Shown here: positions 47,280-56,067 of the stretch, piece by piece | Layout: every line of letters starts with the position of its first letter | Numbering within the stretch: position 1 is the stretch's first letter | Source of the DNA: Proteiniphilum sp. UBA5384 | GTDB taxonomy: Bacteria; Bacteroidota; Bacteroidia; Bacteroidales; Dysgonomonadaceae | Assembly (NCBI RefSeq): GCF_002410825.1 | Contig: NZ_DHOS01000067.1 | Span: forward strand, 144,630 to 208,629 | Direction of reading: 5' to 3' | Length of the DNA stretch: 64,000 nucleotides | Notes under the pieces: model-generated | The model's database searches: none | What the model was told of the DNA's origin: nothing | What the model saw: the letters and a program-made list of their open reading frames with translations, nothing else | Program-made: the position numbers and the translations under genes

Positions 47280-48164
47280 ATGAAGGAACAAATCAACCCC
47301 ATTACCGACTGGTTTATTCGCCTCCTGAAAGGAGTTCTCGTGGGTATTGGATTTATCCTGCCCGGATTGTCGGGAGGTGTATTAGCTGTGATTTTCGGCA
47401 TCTATGATCCACTGATCAGGTTCTTGGCCGATATACGACAAAAGTTTCTGAAGAACGTGCTTTACTTTCTTCCCGTAGCTATCGGTGCTGCTATTGGCAT
47501 CGTAATTTTTGCCGTAGTGGTGGAAAAAGCATTCGGCAAATATGCCGCTTTGTTTGTCTCCCTTTTCGTGGGATTTGTGGCAGGTACTTTCCCTTCTCTC
47601 TATAGGACCGCCGGAAAACAGGGACGAAAATCATCCGATATAGGGATTCTTATCATCACCACAATTGCGTTGTTTGCCCTCATGCTGGTCGGCGGGCAAC
47701 AACTTACCGAGGTCACTCCCAATCTGATGGTATGGCTTGGATCGGGGTTGCTGATGGGACTGGGGTTAATAGTTCCGGGGATGAGCCCTTCTAATTTTCT
47801 TATCTACTTCGGACTTTATGACAAGATGGCTATCGGCATCAAGGATTTCGATTTCGGAGTAATCATCCCCTTGATTATCGGATTTATTATCTGCGTACTA
47901 CTTTTCGCCAAGTTGGCCTCATGGCTTTTCAAAAGATATTACTCCGGCATGTACCATTTTATCCTGGGAATGGTAGTCGGCTCCTCACTGGCTATTTTTC
48001 CCACTGTAGTATTTCCGGCATTTACGGCCGAACAGCTGGCCATGGCAGGACTCAGTTTTTGGGGAGCGCTTCTCCTGAGTTTGCTGCTCTTTATTGTGGG
48101 AACGGTTGCCTCATGGCTTTTCAGCAAAGTGGAAGAGAAATATCCGCGGGAAGAGATGTTTTAG
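47280..48164 (+). CDS. DUF368 family polytopic membrane protein
   Basis: The 294-residue protein has about eight helices. DUF368 hallmarks are the N-terminal GVLVGIGFILPGLSGGVLAV and its internal echo MGLGLIVPGMSPSNFLIYFG, which suggest an inverted-repeat fold. Related DedA/DUF368-type proteins have been linked to undecaprenyl-phosphate translocation; whether this member does so is inference. The gene is convergent with the next one, with a 3-bp gap. Confidence 0.85.
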   Translation: MKEQINPITDWFIRLLKGVLVGIGFILPGLSGGVLAVIFGIYDPLIRFLADIRQKFLKNVLYFLPVAIGAAIGIVIFAVVVEKAFGKYAALFVSLFVGFVAGTFPSLYRTAGKQGRKSSDIGILIITTIALFALMLVGGQQLTEVTPNLMVWLGSGLLMGLGLIVPGMSPSNFLIYFGLYDKMAIGIKDFDFGVIIPLIIGFIICVLLFAKLASWLFKRYYSGMYHFILGMVVGSSLAIFPTVVFPAFTAEQLAMAGLSFWGALLLSLLLFIVGTVASWLFSKVEEKYPREEMF

Positions 48165-48167
48165 AGG

Positions 48168-48581
48168 CTATTCCTCCTCTCCTGCAATCCTGATCCTCGG
48201 GTTCCGCTCTTTCAATTCGGCAATCAAGGCATCCATATCAGATTTCTTTACTCTTAGTACTTCAAAACCGCGGACCTTATCAATGCGGAGATAATTTTTT
48301 TTCAGCTTCTGCAGCCCTATGATATCTCCGATAGCTATCCGCTTATTCTTTGAGAATAAACTCAACACAAAATGGGTTTCCAAAAAATTCAATTCAGTGA
48401 TGACATATTCTTTTATTGTGGTTGATAGAATAAAAATAATCCCAAAGAAGATATAAAGGGTATCCGTCCAGATTACTTCCCCCTGCCTGAGCCTATAAAA
48501 AAGAAATCCCAGCAGTAAAAGCAACGTAATTCCCCAGAAAAGATTACCCAATCCGTTATCTGCTTTATATTTTTTCACCAC
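48168..48581 (-). CDS. small membrane protein with bacterial PH-like domain
   Basis: The 137-residue protein has two hydrophobic helices (LFWGITLLLLLGFLFYRL, TLYIFFGIIFILSTTI). A soluble segment (EYVITELNFLETHFVLSLFS to ERNPRIRIAGEEE) resembles the bPH domain. Function unknown. Its stop is 4 bp from the DUF368 stop on the other strand. Confidence 0.65.
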   Translation of the reverse strand: MVKKYKADNGLGNLFWGITLLLLLGFLFYRLRQGEVIWTDTLYIFFGIIFILSTTIKEYVITELNFLETHFVLSLFSKNKRIAIGDIIGLQKLKKNYLRIDKVRGFEVLRVKKSDMDALIAELKERNPRIRIAGEEE

Positions 48582-48613
48582 AACTCTCGAATTAAAGTTA
48601 GAAGACTTAAATG

Positions 48614-48621
48614 CAAATATA
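48614..48621 (-). promoter_or_regulatory. -7 box of the PH-like membrane protein gene
   Basis: Minus-strand TATATTTG matches TAnnTTTG, 33 bp before the start. The rest of the 275-bp gap to the next gene is AT-rich with no recognised feature. Confidence 0.45.
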
Positions 48622-48856
48622 CACTTATTCGCCGAAAATAAGAGAAAAAATAAAAATAATAAAGGAATAGATAAACAAGCTATTTTTATCGATGAACCCC
48701 GTTTTTTATCGGAAAAACCTTACAAATAAATCTATATAACCCTGTATATATGCCACTTAAAAAACACAAAAGACTATTTTTCCTTTAAACTTTTGCTTAC
48801 CTTCGAAAGTCATAAGGACAAATCATATTTTTATTCACTTTAAAAATGTAAAGATT

Positions 48857-49309
48857 ATGAAGAAGATTGTATTGATGGCATTGGTTGCCATATTTACTTT
48901 GAGTTTTACCCTCGAAGCCCAGGACACCGGAAAAAGCAGGAGGGACAACAGGCGGGAAGTCCGTAGCGGAATGAGATGGACTGCAAAAGATCGTGCAGAG
49001 AATATGTCCAAACAATTGAATCTGACAGCAGATGAAAAAGCAAAAGTAGAAGCTTTATTTGAAAAACAGGATGCTGAACGGGCCGGACAGATAGCAAAAC
49101 AGAGGGCCGACAGGGACGAAAAAATAAATGATCGTGCCAAACAACGCGAAGAAATGCAGGCATTACGTGAAAAGGCAATAGCCGAAAATGACGCCGAACT
49201 GGAAGCAATTATCGGAAAGGAAAAGTTAGAACAATGGAAGCAGTATCGAGCCGACCGTCAGAAAGAGATGCGTAGTTCACGCCCTGCAGGGCGAGGGGGA
49301 CAGCGTTAA
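48857..49309 (+). CDS. secreted helical protein, DUF4890/Spy-like
   Basis: The 150-residue protein has a signal peptide (MKKIVLMALVAIFTLSFTLE). The rest is a highly charged, almost wholly helical chain: ENMSKQLNLTADEKAKVEAL, AKQREEMQALREKAIAENDA and IIGKEKLEQWKQYRADRQKE. The LNLTADEKAKV...LEQWKQYR layout matches DUF4890-type periplasmic proteins distantly similar to Spy/CpxP chaperones. It is followed by an intrinsic terminator. Confidence 0.75.
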   Translation: MKKIVLMALVAIFTLSFTLEAQDTGKSRRDNRREVRSGMRWTAKDRAENMSKQLNLTADEKAKVEALFEKQDAERAGQIAKQRADRDEKINDRAKQREEMQALREKAIAENDAELEAIIGKEKLEQWKQYRADRQKEMRSSRPAGRGGQR

Positions 49310-49346
49310 ATATCCTGATATTGAGTAAGATTTGATGAAGGGAAAG

Positions 49347-49378
49347 GGGTGTATCACTTGCGTGATTGCACCCTTTTT
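49347..49378 (+). terminator. intrinsic terminator of the DUF4890-like gene
   Basis: Outer stem GGGTG/CACCC and inner stem ATCAC/GTGAT around a TTGC loop are followed by TTTTT. It lies between two convergent genes. Confidence 0.65.
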
Positions 49379-49381
49379 CAA

Positions 49382-50209
49382 TCAATAATATTTCTCGTAA
49401 ATCTGTTTAAAGGCCGTAGTTGCCTTAAACCGGTAAAGCCAGCTATTCAGGCTGTCCAGTAATACCGGCGACTCTTTCCGTAATGCCCATGACTCCAGTT
49501 GAGTGAAACTGATATCAGTCTCAATATCTATTTCCGGTAATAATTTTGACAGATACATGGCCATTTTCTCATCACATACCGTAAAATCAATATCACCCGC
49601 CGCTACCATCATCACCAATTGTTCTGTTTCATAGGTATAATCCTTTACAATAAATATTGTATCCCCTATTTCATGGGAGAGGTTATTCAATCGCAGGATA
49701 GCAGGAGAATCTCCTGAAACGTGGATCGTTTGTTTTGCCAGATCCAGATGCTGACGAATTGGCCCGATACTGTCGTTATATTCCGGCTTTCGTTGTACCA
49801 GCACCAACTTGTTTAGCGTAAGTGGAATGGTAAAAGCTAAAGAATCCTTTAGCTGTACATTCACCGGAATATTGCGTGCTATCAGGTCATAGCGCCCTCT
49901 CCTCAGACCTTCCATATTCTCCTCAAGGCCATTCTCAAGGAAGAGGTTTATCTTTATCCCCCACCCCTTTTCAAGTGCAAGAAGCATCTCTCTCTGAAAA
50001 CCCTGAAGGGTATCTCCTGATACATATAACCCTATACTATTGTAATCAGTCACAACGTTTAACTCACCCGACGCTATTATTTCATCATAATCACGGGGAG
50101 AAAGCAGATTCTCGGGGGAACCCTTCATTACCTTCCATAATAGTATCATAGCTGCTATAGCAACTATCAGCAACAAGAGATAGAGATATAAACGTTTTTG
50201 GTATTGCAA
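49382..50209 (-). CDS. membrane-anchored extracellular solute-binding protein (MltF N-domain-like)
   Basis: The 275-residue protein has an N-terminal anchor (LYLYLLLLIVAIAAMILLW) and a type-3 periplasmic binding domain: SGELNVVTDYNSIGLYVSGD, MEGLRRGRYDLIARNIPVNV and LVMMVAAGDIDFTVCDEKMA. This is the non-catalytic domain of MltF-type transglycosylases; the SLT domain is missing. Its start is 12 bp past the stop of the porin gene, so both are in one transcript. The ligand is unknown; muropeptide sensing is conceivable. Confidence 0.8.
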   Translation of the reverse strand: MQYQKRLYLYLLLLIVAIAAMILLWKVMKGSPENLLSPRDYDEIIASGELNVVTDYNSIGLYVSGDTLQGFQREMLLALEKGWGIKINLFLENGLEENMEGLRRGRYDLIARNIPVNVQLKDSLAFTIPLTLNKLVLVQRKPEYNDSIGPIRQHLDLAKQTIHVSGDSPAILRLNNLSHEIGDTIFIVKDYTYETEQLVMMVAAGDIDFTVCDEKMAMYLSKLLPEIDIETDISFTQLESWALRKESPVLLDSLNSWLYRFKATTAFKQIYEKYY

Positions 50210-50221
50210 ACTCTATAAGAT

Positions 50222-52333
50222 TTAATTGTGTAAATTCACCGAAACACCCATCCTGAATAAAGGAGGATTGACAGGGTAACCGGGTAGCGAAAAATATTCT
50301 TTCGGATTCATGAATTGAGAAGCAAGATTATAATACATTACGAAGAAACGGGTCTGTTTCAGGTGCATATTGGCATAAGCAGTAGCAATAGGATAGTTCC
50401 CAATCTTTTTTTCACGTTGATTGTAAAATTGCAATAATGCCGGTTCATAACCCGGCGCATAATACTTTGTATGATAATGTACATCTACACCCAGTTGAAG
50501 AGTAAGTTCATTGACTATCTTCGTTAACAGAAACATATTTGAATAAAGACTGATCTTCGGCACCGGAATTACTTCCTGATCGCTCGAAGTCTGATAGACT
50601 ACCTGGTTGTTCCAATTGAATATTCCCAAGCGTAGGTTTTCATCTACACGTACCGTCAACAATTGTACGTTATCACCTTTCTGTGCAATCTGTTTATCCT
50701 GATTGTAATAGATAAAATTCTGCAGGTTTTCCACCCCCACACTCACCGTTGTGTTTGTAAATGGAATATGCAGTGTACCTCCTACATAGACTCTGCGGAT
50801 ATCTCCAAAATTATTGTTCCATCGAAAATACTTGGAATAATAATTTTCTTCCAGATATTTGGGTTTCAGATTCTTGATATAAGCTTGTGCAGAAAGTGTG
50901 GTACGCTTTCCGGCAATATCAAAACCAGTCTCTATATCTCCCATCGCCCTGAACTCCCCTAAATTGGCACCTAGCATTCCAAGGTCGGCACGGATATTAA
51001 ACAGTAGATTATCTCCCTGTTGTTTGTTCAATACCCCTCCCAAGGTGAGTGCATTCTCCCGATGACGCATCATCCCCGGTCCGCCGGCACTGTCACTCAT
51101 CGTATAGTTACGCAAGTCATGCTCCAAGAAAGCAGTCAATCCAAACTTCACCCACTCCTTGAATCCTTCCCTCAGTCCGATAGAAACAGTGTTTTTCAGT
51201 GAGGTGAAACGGATACTATCGTCTACTGCACCTTCATAATAGCGGTTGGCATAAAACTGGTCTATCCGTTGCATTTCCACCCCATTTACATTCACGAGGG
51301 CGGTATCATATGACAAAAATCTGCGGTGCTGCTGGGTGTACTGGGTAGCAAAGCCGATACTTGCCACCGGGATAAACTCCGTACGGCCCTTATGTAACGA
51401 GTCGGTCGGAGTATCTTCGTAGCCAAGGTTATAACGGCCTGAAATAAAATAGCGGTTATTGCGTAATGCGTTCCATGTATTGGTAAATTTCACCGGAATA
51501 TCCCTCGATGTAAAATTCTGTTCAATAGAATCGGGGTGAGTGATAAACTGTTCATCTGTAATTCCACCGTTTTCGACATTCTTCATCGATCCTACATTCA
51601 TAAAAGCATGGGCCTCTATTTTATCGGAGATGTAATTCCCGAATAGGGAGAAATTATTATGTTTCACCGATTGTGAGTTGTAATAACCGCGTGAATTAAT
51701 CAAATCAACATCCAATCCCACGTTCAGGCTCTTGCCGAAGTTAGAGGTCAACCTCGCTTCAAAACGCTCCTCCCGGGTCAATTTAGGATTGGCGCGGTTA
51801 TAACTGAGTCGGGAATAAGGCACTCGCGTATTTACAAACAACACTTTTTCCGGATTTTTAAGATAGAGAGAGTAGGCATTATTGAATATAAACTGCTCAG
51901 TTTCCGGCCTATCGGCAAAAATCTTTGAGAAAGCCGGCGATCCCAAGGGAGCCAGAAAGCCCATTGCCACCGATTGCCCATCCGGAAGTATGGTATGTTG
52001 ATAATTATAGAGTAATGTGTCAGAAGGAGCAGGCAGACGGTCACCCGTACGTGTGTCAAGTTTCCAGAGAATCATTTGTGGCTGTGGCTGCAATGAATCA
52101 GCAGGTATCCCGTGATCGTTGTGAAAATGGTGGATATGTGATGCCGGTTGCGGTGATATTGAATCCTGAAAATCCGGCTGAAGTCGGTCCGGCACATGCC
52201 GGGGAAGTAAATCCAGGGAGTCGCGATTCGTCGTGATCTGCGATGAATCAGGCAAAATAATATGTGCCTGCGAATAAGTGGCAGTCACACATATAACATA
52301 TGCCAGAAGGGATATGAACAGCTTTTCTTTCAT
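50222..52333 (-). CDS. putative outer-membrane porin (Bacteroidetes, PF14121-like)
   Basis: The 703-residue protein has a signal peptide (about residues 1-22, ATYSQA), a Pro/His-rich periplasmic segment (about 25-95) and then many alternating beta strands. An example is NFGKSLNVGLDVDLINSRGY. It ends as outer-membrane barrels do, with an aromatic-rich last strand (FRMGVSVNLHN). The layout matches the Bacteroidetes putative-porin family. Its -7 box is only 5 bp before the ATG. Confidence 0.8.
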   Translation of the reverse strand: MKEKLFISLLAYVICVTATYSQAHIILPDSSQITTNRDSLDLLPRHVPDRLQPDFQDSISPQPASHIHHFHNDHGIPADSLQPQPQMILWKLDTRTGDRLPAPSDTLLYNYQHTILPDGQSVAMGFLAPLGSPAFSKIFADRPETEQFIFNNAYSLYLKNPEKVLFVNTRVPYSRLSYNRANPKLTREERFEARLTSNFGKSLNVGLDVDLINSRGYYNSQSVKHNNFSLFGNYISDKIEAHAFMNVGSMKNVENGGITDEQFITHPDSIEQNFTSRDIPVKFTNTWNALRNNRYFISGRYNLGYEDTPTDSLHKGRTEFIPVASIGFATQYTQQHRRFLSYDTALVNVNGVEMQRIDQFYANRYYEGAVDDSIRFTSLKNTVSIGLREGFKEWVKFGLTAFLEHDLRNYTMSDSAGGPGMMRHRENALTLGGVLNKQQGDNLLFNIRADLGMLGANLGEFRAMGDIETGFDIAGKRTTLSAQAYIKNLKPKYLEENYYSKYFRWNNNFGDIRRVYVGGTLHIPFTNTTVSVGVENLQNFIYYNQDKQIAQKGDNVQLLTVRVDENLRLGIFNWNNQVVYQTSSDQEVIPVPKISLYSNMFLLTKIVNELTLQLGVDVHYHTKYYAPGYEPALLQFYNQREKKIGNYPIATAYANMHLKQTRFFVMYYNLASQFMNPKEYFSLPGYPVNPPLFRMGVSVNLHN

Positions 52334-52338
52334 CGGTG

Positions 52339-52346
52339 CAAATATA
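52339..52346 (-). promoter_or_regulatory. -7 box of the porin/binding-protein operon
   Basis: Minus-strand TATATTTG matches TAnnTTTG and ends 5 bp before the ATG, so the mRNA would be leaderless or nearly so. Confidence 0.45.
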
Positions 52347-52461
52347 GTGAATATTTGAGAATTTTCAGATGCAATACATCGATGAATGAATTTTTCTTGA
52401 CTGAAAAAAAACAGGGTTAGTAAAAAAAAATATTTTTACCGCTTGTTTTAAATAATTTCAT

Positions 52462-52469
52462 TATCTTTG
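52462..52469 (+). promoter_or_regulatory. -7 box of the histidine operon
   Basis: TATCTTTG matches TAnnTTTG, 19 bp before the leader-peptide start. The nearest TTG (52443-52445) is 16 bp upstream, closer than usual. Confidence 0.5.
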
Positions 52470-52488
52470 CAGCATCAAAACAACAGAA

Positions 52489-52545
52489 ATGAAAGCAAAC
52501 CTGTTTCATCATCATCATTTTCATACTTGCATTCAGGCGAGGTGA
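52489..52545 (+). CDS. hisL: his operon leader peptide
   Basis: The short frame encodes 18 residues, MKANLFHHHHFHTCIQAR, with His at positions 7-10 and 12. Such a histidine run between a promoter and a terminator just ahead of hisG is the hallmark of attenuation: scarce charged tRNA-His stalls the ribosome in the run and lets an alternative fold disrupt the terminator. It is too short for usual gene finders. The ATG follows the -7 box by 19 bp. Confidence 0.85.
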   Translation: MKANLFHHHHFHTCIQAR

Positions 52546-52583
52546 GGTTGATATGTATGAACAGATAAGAGCAAATATACACA

Positions 52584-52615
52584 AACCCGTCTGAATCAAA
52601 TCAGGCGGGTTTTTT
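52584..52615 (+). terminator. his operon attenuator (intrinsic terminator)
   Basis: An 11-bp stem, AACCCGTCTGA/TCAGGCGGGTT with one G-U pair and an ATCAAA loop, is followed by TTTT. It lies 39 nt after the leader-peptide stop and 59 nt before hisG. The competing antiterminator pairing was not resolved by eye. Confidence 0.85.
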
Positions 52616-52673
52616 GTTTACTATTTAATATACCGACCGGAGACATCCGGCGTGAACGAATAAAGAGACTAAA

Positions 52674-53531
52674 ATGGAAAAGATTAAAATCGCTATTCAA
52701 AAAAGCGGACGATTAAGTGAAAAATCCCTCGACCTGTTGATGGAGTGCGGTATCAACGTGTCCAACGGCAATCGTAAACTGAAAACCGAGGCACGCAATT
52801 TCCCCATGGAGATACTTTTTCTGCGTGATGACGATATTCCACAATATGTGGAACAGGGAGTAGCCGATATCGGTATCCTGGGACAAAATGAAGTGTGGGA
52901 AAAGGAGAAGGATGTGGAGGAAATCGAAAAGTTAGGGTTTGGCAATTGCCGCCTCTCACTGGCTATTCCAAAAGATGAAATATATACGGGGCTTGACTAT
53001 TTTAGCGGCAAAAGAGTGGCTACAAGCTATCCTAAAATTCTGAAGAAATTCTTCGTGGAGAAGGGAATCAACGTGAAAATCGAAGAGTTGGGAGGAAGTG
53101 TGGAAATAGCGACAGGCATCGGGCTTGCCGATGGAATTTTCGATATTGTAAGTACGGGCAGTACACTTATCATGAACGGATTGAAAGAGGCGGAAGCTAT
53201 TATGAAGAGTGAAGCGGTACTGATCAGCCATAAAAATCTCTCTGCCGGAAAAACCGAACTGCTGGAGCGGTTGTTATTCCGTATAAAGGCCTACAAGAAC
53301 GGAAGAGGTAAGAAATATGTTTTGCTCAATGCTCCCAACGAAGTCATTCCCCATATCGTGAAACTACTGCCCGGCATGCGCTCTCCCAGTATTTTGCCTC
53401 TGGCCGACAAAGGATGGAGCAGCGTCCATTCTGTCATTCATGATGACGATTTCTGGGAAATTATCGATGAGTTGAAACGTCTGGGGGCCGAGGGAATCCT
53501 CGTGGTACCTATCGAGAAAATGATAATTTGA
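52674..53531 (+). CDS. hisG: ATP phosphoribosyltransferase, long form
   Basis: The 285-residue enzyme makes the first committed histidine intermediate, phosphoribosyl-ATP. It begins KIAIQKSGRLSEKSLDLL; the PRPP loop is in DIVSTGSTLIMNGLKE. The C-terminal ACT-like regulatory domain (YVLLNAPNEVIPHIVKLLPG to VVPIEKM) marks the long, histidine-inhibited hexameric form that needs no HisZ. Confidence 0.96.
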   Translation: MEKIKIAIQKSGRLSEKSLDLLMECGINVSNGNRKLKTEARNFPMEILFLRDDDIPQYVEQGVADIGILGQNEVWEKEKDVEEIEKLGFGNCRLSLAIPKDEIYTGLDYFSGKRVATSYPKILKKFFVEKGINVKIEELGGSVEIATGIGLADGIFDIVSTGSTLIMNGLKEAEAIMKSEAVLISHKNLSAGKTELLERLLFRIKAYKNGRGKKYVLLNAPNEVIPHIVKLLPGMRSPSILPLADKGWSSVHSVIHDDDFWEIIDELKRLGAEGILVVPIEKMII

Positions 53532-53582
53532 TGTGATGATTCGATGATGTAATAATCAATTGTTGAATCAGTAAATCAGCAA
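53529..53582. repeat. low-complexity intergenic repeat (GATGATT/ATCAGTAAATCA)
   Basis: TGATGTGATGATTCGATGAT runs on from the hisG stop, and GAATCAGTAAATCAG ends just before hisD, so the two arms are inverted versions of one repeat family. Confidence 0.5.
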
Positions 53583-53584
53583 AA

Positions 53585-54994
53585 ATGAAAACAATTTCAA
53601 ATCCTTCCCAAAGTAAACAAGAAAAGTTGGCAGAACGCCCTATGATCCGGCAGCGGAAATTGATGAATATGGTGGAGAAAATTTTTTATAATATCCACCG
53701 CAAGGGCGATAAAGCGGTACTGACATATAGTCGCCAATTCGACTGGCCCGTGCAGGAGCTGTTGGAAGTGGATCGCGAGACTATTGAAAAAGCTGCCGCG
53801 ATGGTACCTGAACGGCTGAAGCAATCTATCGAACTCGCATACAAAAATATAGAGGCGTTCCACCGCTCACAACAAGAAGAAGTGCGCAAGATAGAGACAG
53901 CTCCCGGCGTGGTATGCTGGCGCGAGTCACGCCCTATCACACGGGTCGGCATTTATATACCGGGTGGTACCGCCCCGCTCTTTTCCACTGTACTGATGTT
54001 GGCAATACCTGCAAAAATTGCAGGATGCAGCGAGATCGTATTGTGCACCCCTCCTGACGAAGAAGGGAAAATTCACCCGGCCATCCTTTATTCCGCCACA
54101 TTGACGGGCGTGACTAAAATATTCGCAGTAGGAGGAATCCAGGCCATCGGAGCAATGACATTCGGTACGGAAAGCATCCCGAAAGTGGATAAGATATTCG
54201 GCCCGGGAAATCAATATGTGATGGCAGCCAAGCGATCCGCACAGTATTACGGTGTTGCTATTGATATGCCTGCAGGACCAAGTGAACTCCTGATAATCGC
54301 CGACGACACCTGCAATCCCTCATTCGTAGCGGCGGATTTGTTATCACAGGCGGAACATGGTCCCGACAGCCAGGTGATACTGCTATCTAACGATAAGAAG
54401 GTAATCAAGGCAGTCAATAAAGAAATTGATATTCAACTGGAAAATCTACCCCGGAAAGAAATTGCAGTACAGGCGCTTAAAAATAGCAAAGCTATCCTTT
54501 TCAGGGATCTGGACGAATGTGTCGACTTCAGCAATTTCTATGCGCCGGAACATCTTATCCTTGCTACTGTAAACCCGGTCTTGTTGAGCCGTGAGGTTAC
54601 TACAGCCGGCTCTGTCTTTCTGGGACATTACAGTTGTGAGAGTGCCGGCGATTACGCCAGCGGTACTAACCATACACTTCCCACAAGCGGTCACGCAACA
54701 GCATATAGTGGAGTATCACTTGATAGTTTCATAAAAAAGATCACCTTCCAGCAATTGAGTGAGGATGGGGTAATAAGCATTGGGAATGCTGTGGAGATCA
54801 TGGCCGAAGAAGAACAACTCATTGCCCACAAGAACGCTATGACACTGCGTTTGGCAGCTATAAAGGCAAAACAGGCAGGCAGAGGTTACTTACCGGAGAA
54901 CGGACTAAGTCAAGAGCTTTTGCAAACAGGCCGGAAAGAGCCGGATGAATCTACAGAAACAACAGAACAAGAAGACAACAATGGAGAAATTTGA
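53585..54994 (+). CDS. hisD: histidinol dehydrogenase
   Basis: The 469-residue zinc enzyme oxidises histidinol to histidine in two NAD-dependent steps. Visible blocks are GIYIPGGTAPLFSTVLMLAI, FGPGNQYVMAAKR, DMPAGPSELLIIAD and LLSQAEHGPDSQV (zinc Gln/His), with APEHLIL and SGTNHTLPTSGHATAYSGVS. It has a C-terminal extension (ELLQTGRKEPDESTETTEQE) beyond the usual ~430 residues that overlaps the hisC start by 14 bp. Confidence 0.97.
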   Translation: MKTISNPSQSKQEKLAERPMIRQRKLMNMVEKIFYNIHRKGDKAVLTYSRQFDWPVQELLEVDRETIEKAAAMVPERLKQSIELAYKNIEAFHRSQQEEVRKIETAPGVVCWRESRPITRVGIYIPGGTAPLFSTVLMLAIPAKIAGCSEIVLCTPPDEEGKIHPAILYSATLTGVTKIFAVGGIQAIGAMTFGTESIPKVDKIFGPGNQYVMAAKRSAQYYGVAIDMPAGPSELLIIADDTCNPSFVAADLLSQAEHGPDSQVILLSNDKKVIKAVNKEIDIQLENLPRKEIAVQALKNSKAILFRDLDECVDFSNFYAPEHLILATVNPVLLSREVTTAGSVFLGHYSCESAGDYASGTNHTLPTSGHATAYSGVSLDSFIKKITFQQLSEDGVISIGNAVEIMAEEEQLIAHKNAMTLRLAAIKAKQAGRGYLPENGLSQELLQTGRKEPDESTETTEQEDNNGEI

Positions 54995-56003
54995 TCTCGA
55001 ATCACTGGTACGATCCAATATATGGGCATTACATCCTTATTCCAGTGCGCGCGACGAATTTGCGGGCGACGAGGGTATATTCCTGGATGCGAACGAAAAT
55101 CCCTTCGGACAGAATAACCGTTATCCCGATCCCCATCAGCGGCTACTAAAAAAAGCGCTTTCTATAAGAAAACAAATCGCGGTGGAAAATATATTTATCG
55201 GCAACGGGAGTGACGAGGTAATCGACCTGATCTACCGTATTTTCTGCGAACCGAAACGGGATAAGGTCATTATTTGTCCACCGACTTATGGGATGTATGA
55301 GGTATCTGCCAATATTAATGATGTAGAAATAATCCGGATACCCCTGACAAGCCAATTTGAACCGGATATCGATAAAATACTCTCTTATCCTGCCCGATGT
55401 ATTTTTGTCTGCTCTCCCAACAATCCTACGGGTAACAGTCTGCAACATGTGGAGCGGCTCCTCCGGGAATTCCACGGAATTGTAGTGATTGATGAGGCTT
55501 ATATCGATTTCAGTGCCCGGAAAAGTTTTCTCGAAAAACTGGCGGATTATCCCAACCTGATTGTGATGCAGACTTTCAGTAAGGCATGGGGACTGGCAGG
55601 CGCACGTGTGGGAGTTGCCTATGCAAGCGAAGCCATTATCACACTGATGGACAAGACAAAACCACCTTACAACATCAGTTCGCTAAATCAGGCAGAAGCG
55701 TTGAAAGCCCTTTCCAACCCGCTCGAATTTGAGCGGCAGCTCTCCATTATACTGGAGCAGCGCGCATGGCTGGAAAAAGCGCTGGAAAAATTGCCTGTGG
55801 TACGCCATATATATCCTTCCGACGCCAATTTCCTACTGGTGGAGGTGACGGATGCCAATGCTATCTATCAATACCTGGTTGATAAAAAGGTGGTTGTGAG
55901 AAATCGTAACAGTGTGGTGGGGAATTGCCTCCGGATCACTGTAGGTACGCCGGAAGAAAACCGTGCGTTGCTGGATACGATGGTTAAATGGTTGGGCGCC
56001 TAA
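54981..56003 (+). CDS. hisC: histidinol-phosphate aminotransferase
   Basis: The protein has 340 residues from ATG 54981, where the conserved start MEKFDLESLVRSNIWALHPY begins; ATG 54945 would add non-conserved residues encoded within hisD. Class I/II PLP fold: LDANENPFGQ, IFVCSPNNPTGNS, VVIDEAYIDF and the PLP lysine in QTFSKAWGLAGARVG. The C-terminal arginine is in NCLRITVGTPEENRALLD. It converts imidazole acetol phosphate to histidinol phosphate. Confidence 0.95.
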   Translation: MEKFDLESLVRSNIWALHPYSSARDEFAGDEGIFLDANENPFGQNNRYPDPHQRLLKKALSIRKQIAVENIFIGNGSDEVIDLIYRIFCEPKRDKVIICPPTYGMYEVSANINDVEIIRIPLTSQFEPDIDKILSYPARCIFVCSPNNPTGNSLQHVERLLREFHGIVVIDEAYIDFSARKSFLEKLADYPNLIVMQTFSKAWGLAGARVGVAYASEAIITLMDKTKPPYNISSLNQAEALKALSNPLEFERQLSIILEQRAWLEKALEKLPVVRHIYPSDANFLLVEVTDANAIYQYLVDKKVVVRNRNSVVGNCLRITVGTPEENRALLDTMVKWLGA

Positions 56004-56067
56004 GGAACTGAGAGGCTACCGGTTAAGCAATTAAGTAGAAAGTGACTAATAAAAAAGTTTCTAAAAA

